From Ephydatia muelleri (taxonomy: Eukaryota; Porifera; Demospongiae; Spongillida; Spongillidae), in NCBI GenBank assembly GCA_013339895.1, contig JABACO010000007.1, positions 519,738 through 583,737 on the forward strand: a stretch of DNA of 64,000 bases. The letters run 5' to 3'. Below are positions 47,666 to 58,699 of this stretch, piece after piece. How positions within the stretch are numbered: position 1 is the first letter of the stretch; each line of letters opens with the position of its first letter. The notes below the pieces were generated by a model. It did no database searches. It was not told where the DNA came from and saw only the letters and a list, made by a program, of their open reading frames with translations. Both the position numbers and the translations under genes were made by a program.

Positions 47666-50600
47666 ATGTGTGCACGCGCATGTGTGTGTGAGTGTGTAGC
47701 TACACACTCACACACGTGAACCATTTCAGACGTGCTGATGAGAAGTTTCTTCCAATGCTGAGCTACATTTTGAAGCATGGGAATGTGACCGTGTACGAAT
47801 GGAAACACGGGAACCCGCCACCAGAGGTAAGGGGGGGATTAGAGTGTGGTCAAATGTTGCCCCTATCACTCTCAGCCACAGGTCCAGTGTGTTCTCCCCT
47901 CGTCCACTAACACTGCCAATGAAGGGGCCCTGGAGATAGACTGGGGAGGAGATCTAGAGGCAGGGCAGGATGGGGCTGGGGAGGAGGTGTTGGGGGTGGA
48001 CACTTCAGGATTTGATATCGTAGTGGAGGAAAGTGGAACCACAGAGGAGATAACTGCTGGTTAGTTAAATACTAATAAATAATCATGGTTAATGGACCAA
48101 AGTATTTACTTAGTGGACCCAGAGCTGCAGCCATTATTGGAGAGTCCCCAGACCAGAAACCTCCTGTTGAATGATTTGATGGAGCTAAAAGAGTTTCTCT
48201 CTCAGAGAATGGCTGAACTCACCTCCAACATCAACACTGTCCTGGGGGTGGAGCAGGTGGGTGTGGCTACATGGGTAGATGTGGTGGGTGTGGCTGAATG
48301 GAATGGAGATGGCGGGCATGCTGGTAGCAGTGATGCCCTTGCAGGTGGGGATCTCCATGGAAACATCTACCACATGCTTATTCCCTTGTGATGATGGTCC
48401 GGGAATCTGTATGTCATGCGTTGAATGATGTAATTAGCTTCAGACCCAGGCCACTACAAGCACGAGGCCCCAGGCCCCTAGTTTTCCCAAGCACCGAGGC
48501 CCCAGGCCACTAATTTTCCCAAGCACCGAGGCCCCAGGCCACTAGTTTTCCCAAGCATGAGTCTCAGGCCATAGCTTGTCACACACACATACACACACAT
48601 ATCCACACACACACACACACACACACACAACTCCACAAAGACACTTGGCTTCACATCTTGATGTGTCGTGGGAATGAATGCTTTGTGAATAGTCAAGTGG
48701 ATATTGTTTATGCTTCTGGTTAGTGTCAAATATTGACATATATCGCTACCATTCCGGGCGTCTTGCCCAGGATCTCAAAGCAGCCACCACAAACACCTCA
48801 GGAGGGCGTACAGGGCTCAACATAACTTTCACTTGTACTGTCAAATAGCCAGTACAATGCATGCTAGGTTTGTCCTGTCAAGTCCCCCAGTACCCATACA
48901 CATGTTATTAAGTTGTATCAATTGAATATGCATACATGTAAGTACCAACTGTGATAACGCATATCATTATACGCTGTGGTACTACTTGTCACATGTGAAC
49001 TGTCATTATGTGTGATCTGATGAGATCCACTCTTCCCATTTGTCAAGTGAGAACACTTCACTTTCGGCATCAGATGATGTATTTTGAGCACTGGTAGTTG
49101 CTGGGTTGTTAGGCTTTAATTAAACGTGTGACTCTACGAGTTTTCTTGGACCTCCAGAGCTCTACAGAACTACTAGCATCAAGTGGTGGGCCTTCTGCCT
49201 TGATCCTCAGAAGGTGATCAAGAGTATCTTCTTTAAGGTGTGTGCATTGATTGTTCTTTATAAGCTTCAAGAGGGGAAAAAAAACCCTCTCAACCCGACC
49301 ATTGGCAATAGGGAGACAAAAGAGCAATTGTACAACAGCCAAAAGATTGCTCCATTTCTAAGAATCAAAGGCATTAAACAGCTTCCGCCAGGCAACTTTG
49401 TAGTCATCTTGTACAATATTGAGGTACCTTGTAGCATAGACAACCATGTCATCCCACTCTTCTCTGACTAAAGACCGATCAACATTTGCTTTATTCAGTG
49501 GAACACTACGCCACTGACAAATACATCTTTGTGAAGTTCATGCTCTTCTTGGATGTGTGGAGAAAGTAGCTGAGTACATGTATATGGGAGCATCTGACTG
49601 GAAGACAAAGCTTTGTCTTCCAGTCAGATGCTCCCATATACTCTGCTACTTTCTCCACACATCCAAACAGACCTTGGCCAGTTCCACTACTAAGATGGCT
49701 CACTGTGATGAACGAATCACGGATATGCACCTTTTCATCCTTGGAGTAGGGATCAAAGAACAAGATATAGCTCCTCTTCAATGTTGCCAGCATAGGTGCT
49801 CCCATCTGCCTGAAGGCTAAAGAACTTGGAGTCTGAGAGAGTTGCTCTTGCAGGTCCCGAGTAGTGAACTCCACAAAGGTAGCACAGCTATGATCATTCT
49901 TATATCCTTGGCCCAGACCAGCATCTCCTTAGCAACAGTAAGGCCAGCATCTCCTTAGCAACAGTAAGGCCAGCATGTAAGGCCAGCATCTCCTTAGCAA
50001 CAGTATACGTGATGTCAAACTTACGTTGTATTTGATCTTGCGTGGTAGGATCGATCGAAGAACGGAATAAACATGTTACAATTTGGTGACTCCGTGACGG
50101 TTGTTGTGCTATTCCGAATAAATGCCATTGCACGCTTGTGCATGTCTGTCACCACATGGTCATTACTTTCCCATCCACGAACGTGGGATGGTAGCTACGC
50201 ATACCAAGCAGTTTATCTTTATACTGTCTGCAAACTTTACACGAAAGAGTGTTTACATGGTCGTGTCTATCACTATCAAATTTTAGCCAGACAGTCGTGT
50301 TGAGCGATCGATCGTTATCTTTTATCCATTTCTCTACTGTTTTCCGGCTAACGGCACACTTCTTGGTTGGTGGGGGACTGTCACTGCATCCGCCATTTTG
50401 TCCAGACATTCAATATTAATTTTGCCTGGGCATCAAACTGCCAGTGTGTCGACCGCTATTTCGAGCCCTGGGGATATGCAAACCGTTGTTTAGATTCACA
50501 CCTGTCACCATTCCATGTATGTGCTGTGTCTCCATTCCACGTGCATTGATTCTCCAGACCATGTATGCTCTATTATTCCTCGTGCAGTTCAACGATGATG

Positions 50601-51646
50601 TCACTCTTCACGGCGTCCAATCAGGAGCCAAGCTGCAGGAGATGTTGGACAACGTGACCAAAGTCATGAATATGCTCACCAATGCAAGAGTCCAGCACCT
50701 CTTCCTAATTAAAGGATCACCAAGGTTACCAACTCTAGCTCCACCCATTGTCATAATGTTGGCCACACCCTTATTCACCCCCGCCCCTCAGGTACCTGGA
50801 CCGGCTCTCTCAGTCCCTCCTCCAGCATCAGGAGCTAGCCAACAGGGCTGCCTCACAGGCTGATGTGTACCATGGGAAGGGGGAGGAGGCGGGGATCATG
50901 GTGGAACAGCTGGAACCCCAGTTGGCCGTCCTGGTACAGAGAACCAAGCATCTTCAAGGGAAGGTGGGTCATGTGATCTCTACCGTGGCCCCTCCCTCTA
51001 AGAGGTGTGAGGGAGGAGTCATTCCTCTGATGTCATGCGATGTCATGATGTTGTACCATCACTTCCTGATGTCATATGTAGCACCTCCTCCCATCCCTCC
51101 CCTCCCTCCCCTTTCCCTCCCCTCCCTCCCCTTTCCCTCCCCCTCCCTCCCCTTTCCCTCCCTCCCCCTTCCCCTCCCTTCCCCTCCTCCCTTTCCCTCC
51201 CCTCCCTCTCTTCAGCCCACAACCCTTCACAGTAAACAACCCATTGGGGAAAGAACTGACGAGTCATTACTTTTCTGTATCCATATGCACACACACACAC
51301 GCGCACACACCACACACCACGTGTCCATCAACAGTGCAGTGCTACCAGTTCATTTATGACTGTAGTGTCATCTTTCCATAACCCATCATGGCTGCATAGT
51401 GGTACTCCAAAGCCAAGAGTTTTGAACATTTTCGGATTGCATTGTGCAATAGCTCATTAAATCAAGCCTGATAACCAGAGGGTATAGTCTGGGCACCCCT
51501 ATGCTATAGTTATAAAACATTATTGTTTAAACCATTGTCTCATATCTTGAGGTTTCAACTTTTAACCTTTTCAGATTGCAGCAGACATTTCAAGACGTTA
51601 CAACAATCGTGTGGTGAACATCATGGGAGAAATTAATCAACTGTAA
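42722..51646 (+). CDS. CDK5RAP3: CDK5 regulatory subunit-associated protein 3 (UFM1 E3 ligase cofactor)
   Basis: Twelve exons match the family in order: 42722-42785, 42850-42975, 43014-43138, 46384-46472, 46548-46637, 47039-47175, 47730-47826, 47882-48059, 48114-48256, 50588-50724, 50792-50963, 51575-51646; all have GT/AG ends and agreeing phases apart from the entry into the fourth. Diagnostic stretches are PIDIHYYKLI-DWLVDRRHC, LFGQYNSPRLK, LIRNVKYEVPALRQQISKC, KHGNVTVYEWKHGNPPPE, the acidic EIDWGGD region, RNLLLNDLMELKEFLSQR, VQHLFLIKGSPRYLDRLSQ and the C-terminal NRVVNIMGEINQL. The acidic region normally has several IDWG repeats that bind UFM1 or ATG8; here one EIDWGG is seen. CDK5RAP3 works with UFL1 and DDRGK1 in ribosome UFMylation and ER-phagy. 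The short segment between NSPRLK and ECAQILIRN (human WQEIIALYEKDNTYL) was not found; it may be a small exon hidden in the satellite intron 43139-46383. Confidence 0.9.
43180..44925. repeat. 1.7-kb (TG)n/CATG satellite in CDK5RAP3 intron
   Basis: Units GTGTGTGTACAT and GTGTGTGTGCAT (about 12 bases, with 10-base variants) are strung together some 140 times. Long frames on both strands (MCVC or HTHT repeats) are artefacts of the repeat. TACAT and GCAT units come in runs, suggesting block duplications. Confidence 0.95.
45012..45824. mobile_element. Non-autonomous TIR element with TA flanks in CDK5RAP3 intron
   Basis: Ends are CGGAAGGGATTGGAAA and its exact complement, with TA directly outside at 45010-45011 and 45825-45826. 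The 813 bases between have no recognised gene. It shares with the 10.8-kb unit a CGG terminus and a TA target, which may mean a common type of transposase. Confidence 0.65.
47139..47490 (+). repeat. 61-62-base tandem repeat containing an exon end and its 5' splice site, six copies
   Basis: Each unit has GGGATACGAGGCCTTCACAC then GGACCATACACAACAG|GTGAGG and a GGACTGGGGAGGAGGGT spacer. The first copy is the true end of CDK5RAP3 exon 6 (coding GYEAFTRTIHNR). The following copies repeat the last 36 exonic bases and the donor; the last copy has AAGAGGTAGG instead. Confidence 0.9.
47585..47662. repeat. TG microsatellite in CDK5RAP3 intron
   Basis: Nearly pure TG for about 75 bases, followed by a short hairpin TGTGTGAGTGTGTAGCTACA and complement near 47685-47715. 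Confidence 0.9.
48455..48560. repeat. About 38-base tandem repeat, three copies
   Basis: GCACGAGGCCCCAGGCC-CTAGTTTTCCCAA recurs three times with small changes in the intron after CDK5RAP3 exon 9, followed by a CA tract (48583-48628). Confidence 0.8.
49109..50409 (-). pseudogene. hAT-family transposase (BED finger type) in intron of CDK5RAP3, antisense, broken
   Basis: The minus strand starts at 50409 with MSGQNGGCSDSPPPTKKCAV and a finger-like SCKVCRQYKDKLLGM. Then come RKFDITYTVAKEMLAL, TVSHLSSGTGQGLFGCVEKV and, at the end, LFCLPIANGRVERVF...LKLIKNNQCTHLKEDTLDHLL, which is the hAT dimerisation domain. The frame is broken in several places, one piece being inverted (49551-49664), and a 26-base triplication lies at 49906-50000. 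It occupies most of the intron 48257-50587 in reverse orientation to the host gene. Confidence 0.75.
49551..49664. repeat. Near-perfect palindrome inside the intronic hAT copy
   Basis: GGATGTGTGGAGAAAGTAGC... to CTGGAAGACAAAG is followed directly by its complement, with no spacer at the centre (AAAG|CTTT near 49610) and a small bulge (TACATG) in the left arm. It is an inverted duplication of transposase coding sequence. Confidence 0.85.
51085..51215. repeat. CCCTCC low-complexity tract in the last intron of CDK5RAP3
   Basis: About 130 bases of CCCTCCCCT variants. Confidence 0.85.
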
Positions 51647-51945
51647 CCTTGGCAACATAGTTTTGAACTCATTTAAAAAGCAGTCTTTCATCAAATTTTT
51701 TTTTATTGAAGCTACATATATAGATGGAGGAGGGAAGGGAGGTGGGGGGGGAAGAGGATGAACAGCACATCACATAATCGCTGTATGTAGGAATTGGATT
51801 AGCACTTGTGGTGGACATTAAGGGGTACAGTACAATGATGCAATCCCCCCCCCCCACACACACACACTTGGCACATCACTTGAGGGCAGTACTGGTGTAT
51901 TACCTTAAGAGGGAGAGATTCTCACATGGCATTCTGTAGACGTTT

Positions 51946-52945
51946 NNNNNNNNNNNNNNNNNNNNNNNNNNNNNNNNNNNNNNNNNNNNNNNNNNNNNNN
52001 NNNNNNNNNNNNNNNNNNNNNNNNNNNNNNNNNNNNNNNNNNNNNNNNNNNNNNNNNNNNNNNNNNNNNNNNNNNNNNNNNNNNNNNNNNNNNNNNNNNN
52101 NNNNNNNNNNNNNNNNNNNNNNNNNNNNNNNNNNNNNNNNNNNNNNNNNNNNNNNNNNNNNNNNNNNNNNNNNNNNNNNNNNNNNNNNNNNNNNNNNNNN
52201 NNNNNNNNNNNNNNNNNNNNNNNNNNNNNNNNNNNNNNNNNNNNNNNNNNNNNNNNNNNNNNNNNNNNNNNNNNNNNNNNNNNNNNNNNNNNNNNNNNNN
52301 NNNNNNNNNNNNNNNNNNNNNNNNNNNNNNNNNNNNNNNNNNNNNNNNNNNNNNNNNNNNNNNNNNNNNNNNNNNNNNNNNNNNNNNNNNNNNNNNNNNN
52401 NNNNNNNNNNNNNNNNNNNNNNNNNNNNNNNNNNNNNNNNNNNNNNNNNNNNNNNNNNNNNNNNNNNNNNNNNNNNNNNNNNNNNNNNNNNNNNNNNNNN
52501 NNNNNNNNNNNNNNNNNNNNNNNNNNNNNNNNNNNNNNNNNNNNNNNNNNNNNNNNNNNNNNNNNNNNNNNNNNNNNNNNNNNNNNNNNNNNNNNNNNNN
52601 NNNNNNNNNNNNNNNNNNNNNNNNNNNNNNNNNNNNNNNNNNNNNNNNNNNNNNNNNNNNNNNNNNNNNNNNNNNNNNNNNNNNNNNNNNNNNNNNNNNN
52701 NNNNNNNNNNNNNNNNNNNNNNNNNNNNNNNNNNNNNNNNNNNNNNNNNNNNNNNNNNNNNNNNNNNNNNNNNNNNNNNNNNNNNNNNNNNNNNNNNNNN
52801 NNNNNNNNNNNNNNNNNNNNNNNNNNNNNNNNNNNNNNNNNNNNNNNNNNNNNNNNNNNNNNNNNNNNNNNNNNNNNNNNNNNNNNNNNNNNNNNNNNNN
52901 NNNNNNNNNNNNNNNNNNNNNNNNNNNNNNNNNNNNNNNNNNNNN
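51946..52945. other. Assembly gap of exactly 1000 N
   Basis: All bases are N; the round length suggests a placeholder of unknown true size. Sequence on either side (51647-51945 and 52946-53600) shows no recognised gene. Confidence 0.99.
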
Positions 52946-53600
52946 TGATGCGATCCAGATGGAAAAGTTTACAGAAACCTCCACAAATGCGAAGGATGGT
53001 AAAGGCAACATGAAGGTCAACTGCTCCAACCTGGACAGGAGTTGTTTAACTGTGACATGTTTTTGAAAGATGAAGGCCAAGCAGAAGTCAACATTACCAA
53101 TGGGAACTCCCAGAATATCCTAATTACGCTCACCTGACTATGAATTAGCCTGCCCCCCACCCCACACTTAATTTTTGTGATTGACTACGCCAATGTACTT
53201 CTTTATTGCAAGCAATATACTATCGTCATGTGGTCTTACCCTTAACACTATTGATTATAATCAACACCACAGCACTCGAACAACCTTTCCACAGCATGCA
53301 GGTATACTTATGAGAGCCTGGGAGGAGTGACATAATTTCGCTCGCCAAATTAAAGTGACACAATTTCCTTTGGAAACATTATTTCCTAATGAAGATATTC
53401 CTGTGACACTGGGCTTCATTAAAAAATGAGTAACTAGTCAATTGTTGATCACATTCAAAACCTTAATTTAATTGAAACAGCACTTACATTTCTTTCAGCA
53501 GAAATAAGGAAAAAGAATGATAAATTGCATAACTTGCTTGTACAAAGAAAGATCTTCAGCTGTACTGCTACCTGAAAACAGCTATATATGTAAATGCAAC

Positions 53601-56600
53601 CTATATAGTGCAGTCATGTCTAGCAACATGACCATTCCGTTCTGTTCCAATTGGGGTACAACCATCGGTTCCAAATCCTCGATGGCAGTAGTGACAAATC
53701 TTATCAGTACTATATGATAAGTACTCCTTTGCCTTATACCACCACCATGTTAGATCTGAGGCAGTTTCAGAGGGATAAACCATTTCTGTGTGACACACTG
53801 AGTGGTTCCCATTGGCTGCACATTTTGGACATCGCAGGAGTTCAAGTTTCCTGAATACTTCAGCTTTGTATAATTCACTTCCAATTTTGTCTTTTATTGT
53901 TTCATAATTATCACTGTTATAATTACGAAAAAAATCTAAAGCTTTTCCAGTGAGGCAAATTTCAAGCCATTGACGTTTTGTGGTGTCATCCAGCTGTGTT
54001 CCATTAGTTTCTCTTTCAAAGCAACAATTTATCCACTGTTTCCAATCATCACCATCTCTGTATTGCTTCCATTGTATTGCTTCCAACACAGTAAAAATTA
54101 AAATAGCATCACTAAGTGAATGCATTTCCTTGCATCTCAACCCTTGTGGATTCATCAGTTCCTTCAGCTTTTCAAGAGCCTTGCTGTCAGCATCGTGTTC
54201 CGGAAAAGCCCTTTCTGCGTATAAACGTAATTTTTGGGCCAATGTGTGTACACTTTCGGCATCTTGTTTTCGCTTTGAATTGTATGCATCTTCAAAGACG
54301 TGTGTTTCCACAACTATTTTGGCGCCTTCATAGGATGATTCAGTATGATTGAGTTTTCTGTCAGTTTCTGCAGCCTCACCACTCAAGGACACATGAAACC
54401 ATAGTAACTTAGCTTTTTCATCCAAATTGTGTGAAGCTACCCTTTCCTCAAACATAGTAATCCATGTGTCCCATTGATCAACATCACCCGTGAAGGTTAC
54501 TTCGATGACATCTTTAGCTTTGGCAATAGTCACAGCATCCTGAATAGGATTTTCAAGTCCTACCCAAACGTGTGCACATGGATGGTCAGCTAATATTTTA
54601 GAAACTAAATTTGTAATTAGCTCCTCTGAATCATAAACTTTTTGCCCAGTAATCACTAAGCTATCAGCAAATGAACTCCATTCTTCCCACATTGGCTTTC
54701 TCATATCGTTAAACATCTTTTTATAAAATGAAACTTTCAGTGAATCTCTTGCTTCAGAGTAATCACTCCTTGGGTTAGCTTGAAAGGTGTCTAAGGCCCA
54801 ATCAGTGAGCCGTAATTCAAGATACTTCAGTCTCATAGCATCATTGTCAATTTGGTATGTACATAGTGCCTCTTCAAATTCTTCTATCCATTCTACCAAA
54901 TTAACTTCTCCAGAATATGCTTTTGGAATGACTTCCTGAGCAGTGACTATATGTACAGCATCATCAAGTGATTCAGGTTCCTTGCAGAGAACAATACCAC
55001 TGTTTTCAATTATGGAACGGAATCGATCCAACACAGTAATTTGCAATACTTCTGAACCAGAAAGGTCTGCCAAAGAACACAAGTCATTTTTCAGTGTTTC
55101 CCATGTTTCACTTGGCTTTTTTTGCCTGGACATAAACTTTGCAATGTACAACTTTTTTTCCACACTTTTCAAAGTGATTGTTTCTTGCTTGTTTTGCATA
55201 TCATCAAGTACCATTTTGGCACATCCAGTCAAGCAACATGGTAATAGACTTAACATCTGGCTTTTGTCTAGTTTGTAATTAGCAGCAACATTCTTCAGTG
55301 TATTCTTCCATTCCTTCCAGTTTTCTTCATCTCCATTGGCGTAGACTGGTATCTTTTCTGCTGCAGAAATCCCAAGAACAGCTTCATTGACTGATTTCCA
55401 TTCAATCAACCTGCAACGTTCATTTACTTCACGTTTTAGATGTGTAAGCACAAGCAAATCCTTGTCCTGAATGCTGTTTGGGTGCACTACCTCTGCCATT
55501 AACTGCAGTTCTTTGACATAGTCTTGCAATTCTCTAGTTCGATCCCTTACTTTTCTCTCAATCTTTGCAAGGTATAGAGCCCTCCTAAGATGTACGACAG
55601 CAGTGCAATACTTTTCCTTGTATGTTGGATCTAAATTATCAAATTGTGCTTGGGCATCACCATAAAGTCTGCTACGTAACCTTTCTAACTTTTCTATGTC
55701 ATCAATTGAATGTTGTGAAGCATCATCTTCAAATTTTTGAAACCACTCCTCCCAATTTTCTCTATCTGCATTGGAGTAGGCAGGAATGTCTTCCTCAGCT
55801 GAAATGATATTGACAGCTTCATTGAGAGATGACCATTGCCTTGACTTGTGAGGTTCCATAACCTTCTCCAGAATGTGTTGGAGCACAATTTGCTCCCTTT
55901 GCATTGCATTATAAAGCGGGGATGGATATGCCTTTTGTGCCAGCAATAACAGTTCTTCCTTGTACTCGTACAACCCTTGTGTTTCTTTCCTTTGTCTAGA
56001 TTCAAACCTATGAACATGTAGCCTAGTTGGAAGATGATAGATAATTGTAGTATATGTACTTTTAGCTTCAGGAGGTAAAGCATCAAATACATCTTTTGCT
56101 CCATCAATCAGTCGGCTTGTTAATCTTGACACCTTTTTATCATTATCTAACAAATGCTCTGCAGCATTCTCTTCAAAGTTACTAATCCAATTCTCCCATA
56201 TCTCACCCTCTGCATTGGAATAGGATGGTATTTCTTCTGCTGCTGAAATAATATTTATTGCTTCATCCAGTGTTGTCCACTTTCTGGATTTGTAGGGTTC
56301 ACTGACCTGTGTTAGTATGTGGTCTAACACAAACCTCTCACATTGCTTTTTTGAATATGGTACCTTTTCACCCAGTGTTAGCAACTCAAGTGCATAGGCT
56401 TCCCATCCTTTTGATGTGTCCCTTTTCATCTGTAGCCAGTAGTCATACATTTTCTTTTGAAAGGTGGTCAAAATAACTTCAAACTGTACCCCTTCGTCTT
56501 TTGATGCATCTTGAAACAACTGCAATGCTTTACCGCGTAGCCTGGAACACAAACATCGTACCTTTTCATGGTTTTTAAGAGTTTCAGTATGAGAAACAAA

Positions 56601-57674
56601 TTTGTCTGCTTTCTCAACCCAACTGTACCACTCTTTCCCTCCTGTGTATTCATTTGGAATTTCTTTAACAGCAAGCACAAAGTGAACGGCTTCCCTTAGT
56701 GTTTGTGGTTGAAGAATGAACTGTATTCCCTTGTCCTCAATCATATGTAAGATTTGTTTCAACACTATCCCTTCTCTACTGCTTTTGGTTTCACCTGGAA
56801 AGGCACCAATCGCTAATTCAGAGAGTTCATCAACTAACTCTTTGATCTTTGTCTCCACTAATTTACATCTGCATTTGTTGTCAAAACTGTTTTTGTACAG
56901 CTTTGCTTGAAAATCTCTTTTTGCTGTTTCATATAATTGCCTTGATTGCGCAGGGAGTTCTTCATAGCATTTCAATGCTTTTTCTGCAAGCCGAGTCTCT
57001 AACCACACTAAGCGTTTGCTGCTATCCAAACACTGTTCTTTGCATTTGTCATCAAAAAATGCAATCCATTTACCCCAATCATCAGAAGTATCATTTTTGA
57101 ATGCATCTTTTATTGTGTTTACAGCACAGTCGGCGGTAACAGCTTCATCCACGGACTTGAATTGTCGAGACTGCAAGAAAGAATGCATGTGAGGTTTCAA
57201 ACGATGTAGGATTTTCCTTTCTTTATCCTTATCACCCGGATAGGCTTCCTTGAAAAGCGTTAGCAGTATTTTGGCATAGTCTTCAAATGATTCATCATCC
57301 TTCTTTCCTCTAGCATTAAAACGCTCTGCATACACTTTGGTGTGGAGGGCTTTTCTAACAAGAGCATAGCTCATCCTTCCTTGGCCTTGAACCTCATGAA
57401 ATGTTTTAAGTGCATCATCAGTTAGCCTAGCCTGAAGCCACTGAATCTTTGCATGGTCATCTAACTGGTTCTTTACAACTGCACTCTCAAACTTTTGTAT
57501 CCAGCTGTCCCAAGAGGTTTCACCATCTATTCGACCAGAATATACCTGCGGAATCACATCCATTGCCATAAGGATATTAATCAGATGTCGCAGAAATATG
57601 GTCTTGTGCAAGGACCAGAATGCGTTCTTTAACCATTTCATCATATTCACGTTCCTCCATATCTGGACAGCCAT
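53601..57674 (-). CDS. Tandem array of nine Gag-capsid-like modules with C-terminal zinc-binding tail
   Basis: One 1357-residue frame on the minus strand is built of nine modules of about 140-150 residues. Each starts with a variant of IPxYSGxxxxWxxWIxxFE, then LDDxxKxxWLxxRL and A...F, then a second half with R...(Y/W)...L..LA..A(F/Y)P and a final LxxAVxIxxAxE that leads into the next module. This is the layout of the two-lobed capsid region of Ty3/gypsy Gag (and Arc). The last module runs into LLRCPKCAANGNHSVCH...CHYCHRGF, a Cys/His tail that may bind zinc. Modules have diverged strongly from one another while the frame stays open over 4 kb, which argues for selection on the protein, so it looks like a host gene derived from Gag. 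It lies directly behind, and slightly overlaps, the AIG1 frame, which ends in a module of the same kind; how they are connected in the transcript is not resolved. Function unknown. Confidence 0.7.
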   Translation of the reverse strand: MAVQIWRNVNMMKWLKNAFWSLHKTIFLRHLINILMAMDVIPQVYSGRIDGETSWDSWIQKFESAVVKNQLDDHAKIQWLQARLTDDALKTFHEVQGQGRMSYALVRKALHTKVYAERFNARGKKDDESFEDYAKILLTLFKEAYPGDKDKERKILHRLKPHMHSFLQSRQFKSVDEAVTADCAVNTIKDAFKNDTSDDWGKWIAFFDDKCKEQCLDSSKRLVWLETRLAEKALKCYEELPAQSRQLYETAKRDFQAKLYKNSFDNKCRCKLVETKIKELVDELSELAIGAFPGETKSSREGIVLKQILHMIEDKGIQFILQPQTLREAVHFVLAVKEIPNEYTGGKEWYSWVEKADKFVSHTETLKNHEKVRCLCSRLRGKALQLFQDASKDEGVQFEVILTTFQKKMYDYWLQMKRDTSKGWEAYALELLTLGEKVPYSKKQCERFVLDHILTQVSEPYKSRKWTTLDEAINIISAAEEIPSYSNAEGEIWENWISNFEENAAEHLLDNDKKVSRLTSRLIDGAKDVFDALPPEAKSTYTTIIYHLPTRLHVHRFESRQRKETQGLYEYKEELLLLAQKAYPSPLYNAMQREQIVLQHILEKVMEPHKSRQWSSLNEAVNIISAEEDIPAYSNADRENWEEWFQKFEDDASQHSIDDIEKLERLRSRLYGDAQAQFDNLDPTYKEKYCTAVVHLRRALYLAKIERKVRDRTRELQDYVKELQLMAEVVHPNSIQDKDLLVLTHLKREVNERCRLIEWKSVNEAVLGISAAEKIPVYANGDEENWKEWKNTLKNVAANYKLDKSQMLSLLPCCLTGCAKMVLDDMQNKQETITLKSVEKKLYIAKFMSRQKKPSETWETLKNDLCSLADLSGSEVLQITVLDRFRSIIENSGIVLCKEPESLDDAVHIVTAQEVIPKAYSGEVNLVEWIEEFEEALCTYQIDNDAMRLKYLELRLTDWALDTFQANPRSDYSEARDSLKVSFYKKMFNDMRKPMWEEWSSFADSLVITGQKVYDSEELITNLVSKILADHPCAHVWVGLENPIQDAVTIAKAKDVIEVTFTGDVDQWDTWITMFEERVASHNLDEKAKLLWFHVSLSGEAAETDRKLNHTESSYEGAKIVVETHVFEDAYNSKRKQDAESVHTLAQKLRLYAERAFPEHDADSKALEKLKELMNPQGLRCKEMHSLSDAILIFTVLEAIQWKQYRDGDDWKQWINCCFERETNGTQLDDTTKRQWLEICLTGKALDFFRNYNSDNYETIKDKIGSELYKAEVFRKLELLRCPKCAANGNHSVCHTEMVYPSETASDLTWWWYKAKEYLSYSTDKICHYCHRGFGTDGCTPIGTERNGHVARHDCTI

Positions 57675-58679
57675 GCTTTGCTAGTGTGGTGAGTTCCTTG
57701 GCTAGGTCACACCACTGCTCATAACTCTTCTTTTCCCTTGTACTAAACAGCTTTAAGCATACCACCTCTTTGGCCCTACTGTAATTGAGTGGCTTAATAT
57801 CTTTGAGTGAAGCTTTTAAAGGCCCTGATAGCAGTGCCTTCAACCACTGTAACTTTGCAGTGTCATCCATTGAGCGTTTGCATGCAGCTGCTTCAAAGCT
57901 TTCGATCCACTCCAACCAGCTGCCTTCACCTTTGTACTGCCGAATAGTTCCTGCAGTGTTAAGAGAACTATCGTTCACTACTGGAGCATTTCGTATGCGA
58001 GCTAATATTTCCTCTGTAGTAGCGTACAATGGCAGGTAAACAATGGGAGGACACTGGATATCATCCTTCATTGTCACCTGCTGCAATGAAAGCTTGACTA
58101 TATCCTTGAGTCTGTTGAATTGTGTGTCAGTGAGATCACGATCCTGCTCCTCCTCATCCTTAGTGCCAATCATCACCATACACTCAAAAATAGAAAAGCC
58201 AAAGTACTGAAAAAGTAGATGCAATTCATCTTGAAGATATGAATCCGCACGTTTTGGAGCACTTCTGAACGGTAGGAAATAAATAATTCTGTCGTAGTTA
58301 ATAGCAAGTTTGCTTTGAACACTGACAATTGCATCTATGAATCCTGCATTCACTTCAAGTGTTGTCAGATTGTCTTTTGGTTTTGAGTCCCCAAATCCTG
58401 GAACATCCAATACACGAACACATGTATCTTCATTTGACAACATTTGGCATTGTTGGGTGACACTGGTGGTGCTGCTATTGGCTGCAAACGACACATCAGA
58501 GATGCCACTTCGTTTGAGAAGACCTTCATCAGACTCACACCTCCACTCTTTAATATGTGGTTTGATGTGTTCTGTAATACCAAGTAACCTGTTCCCTGTT
58601 GTACTCTTTCCTAGTCCTGTTTTCCCAAACAGAACAATTGTGTAATAATCTTTGTTTACTGTTTTCTTCATTCGTGTCT
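57577..58679 (-). CDS. AIG1/GIMAP-type GTPase domain followed by one Gag-capsid-like module
   Basis: From the methionine at 58671 the frame reads YYTIVLFGKTGLGKSTTGNR (P-loop G1 GKTGLGKS), a G3 motif VRVLDVPGFGDS, a hydrophobic DRIIYFLPFRSAPKR and a G4-like MIGTKDEE, the pattern of AIG1/GIMAP septin-like GTPases, which in animals assemble on membranes and act in lymphocyte survival or pathogen restriction. After residue about 235 comes TIRQYKGEGSWLEWIESFEA...MDDTAKLQWLKALL, the first of the capsid-like modules. The sequence TTCATGTGCAG ahead of 58679 is a plausible 3' splice site; the phase it leaves (two bases) fits the donor of the Death-like exon at 63870. The protein would be cytosolic. 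Upstream 58700-59990 shows no other exon. Confidence 0.75.
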
Positions 58680-58699
58680 CTGCACATGAATTGATAACA

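Noticed and set aside
51905-53080. Frames of 340-390 residues across 51.9-53.1 kb
   Set aside because: They consist of N from the assembly gap.
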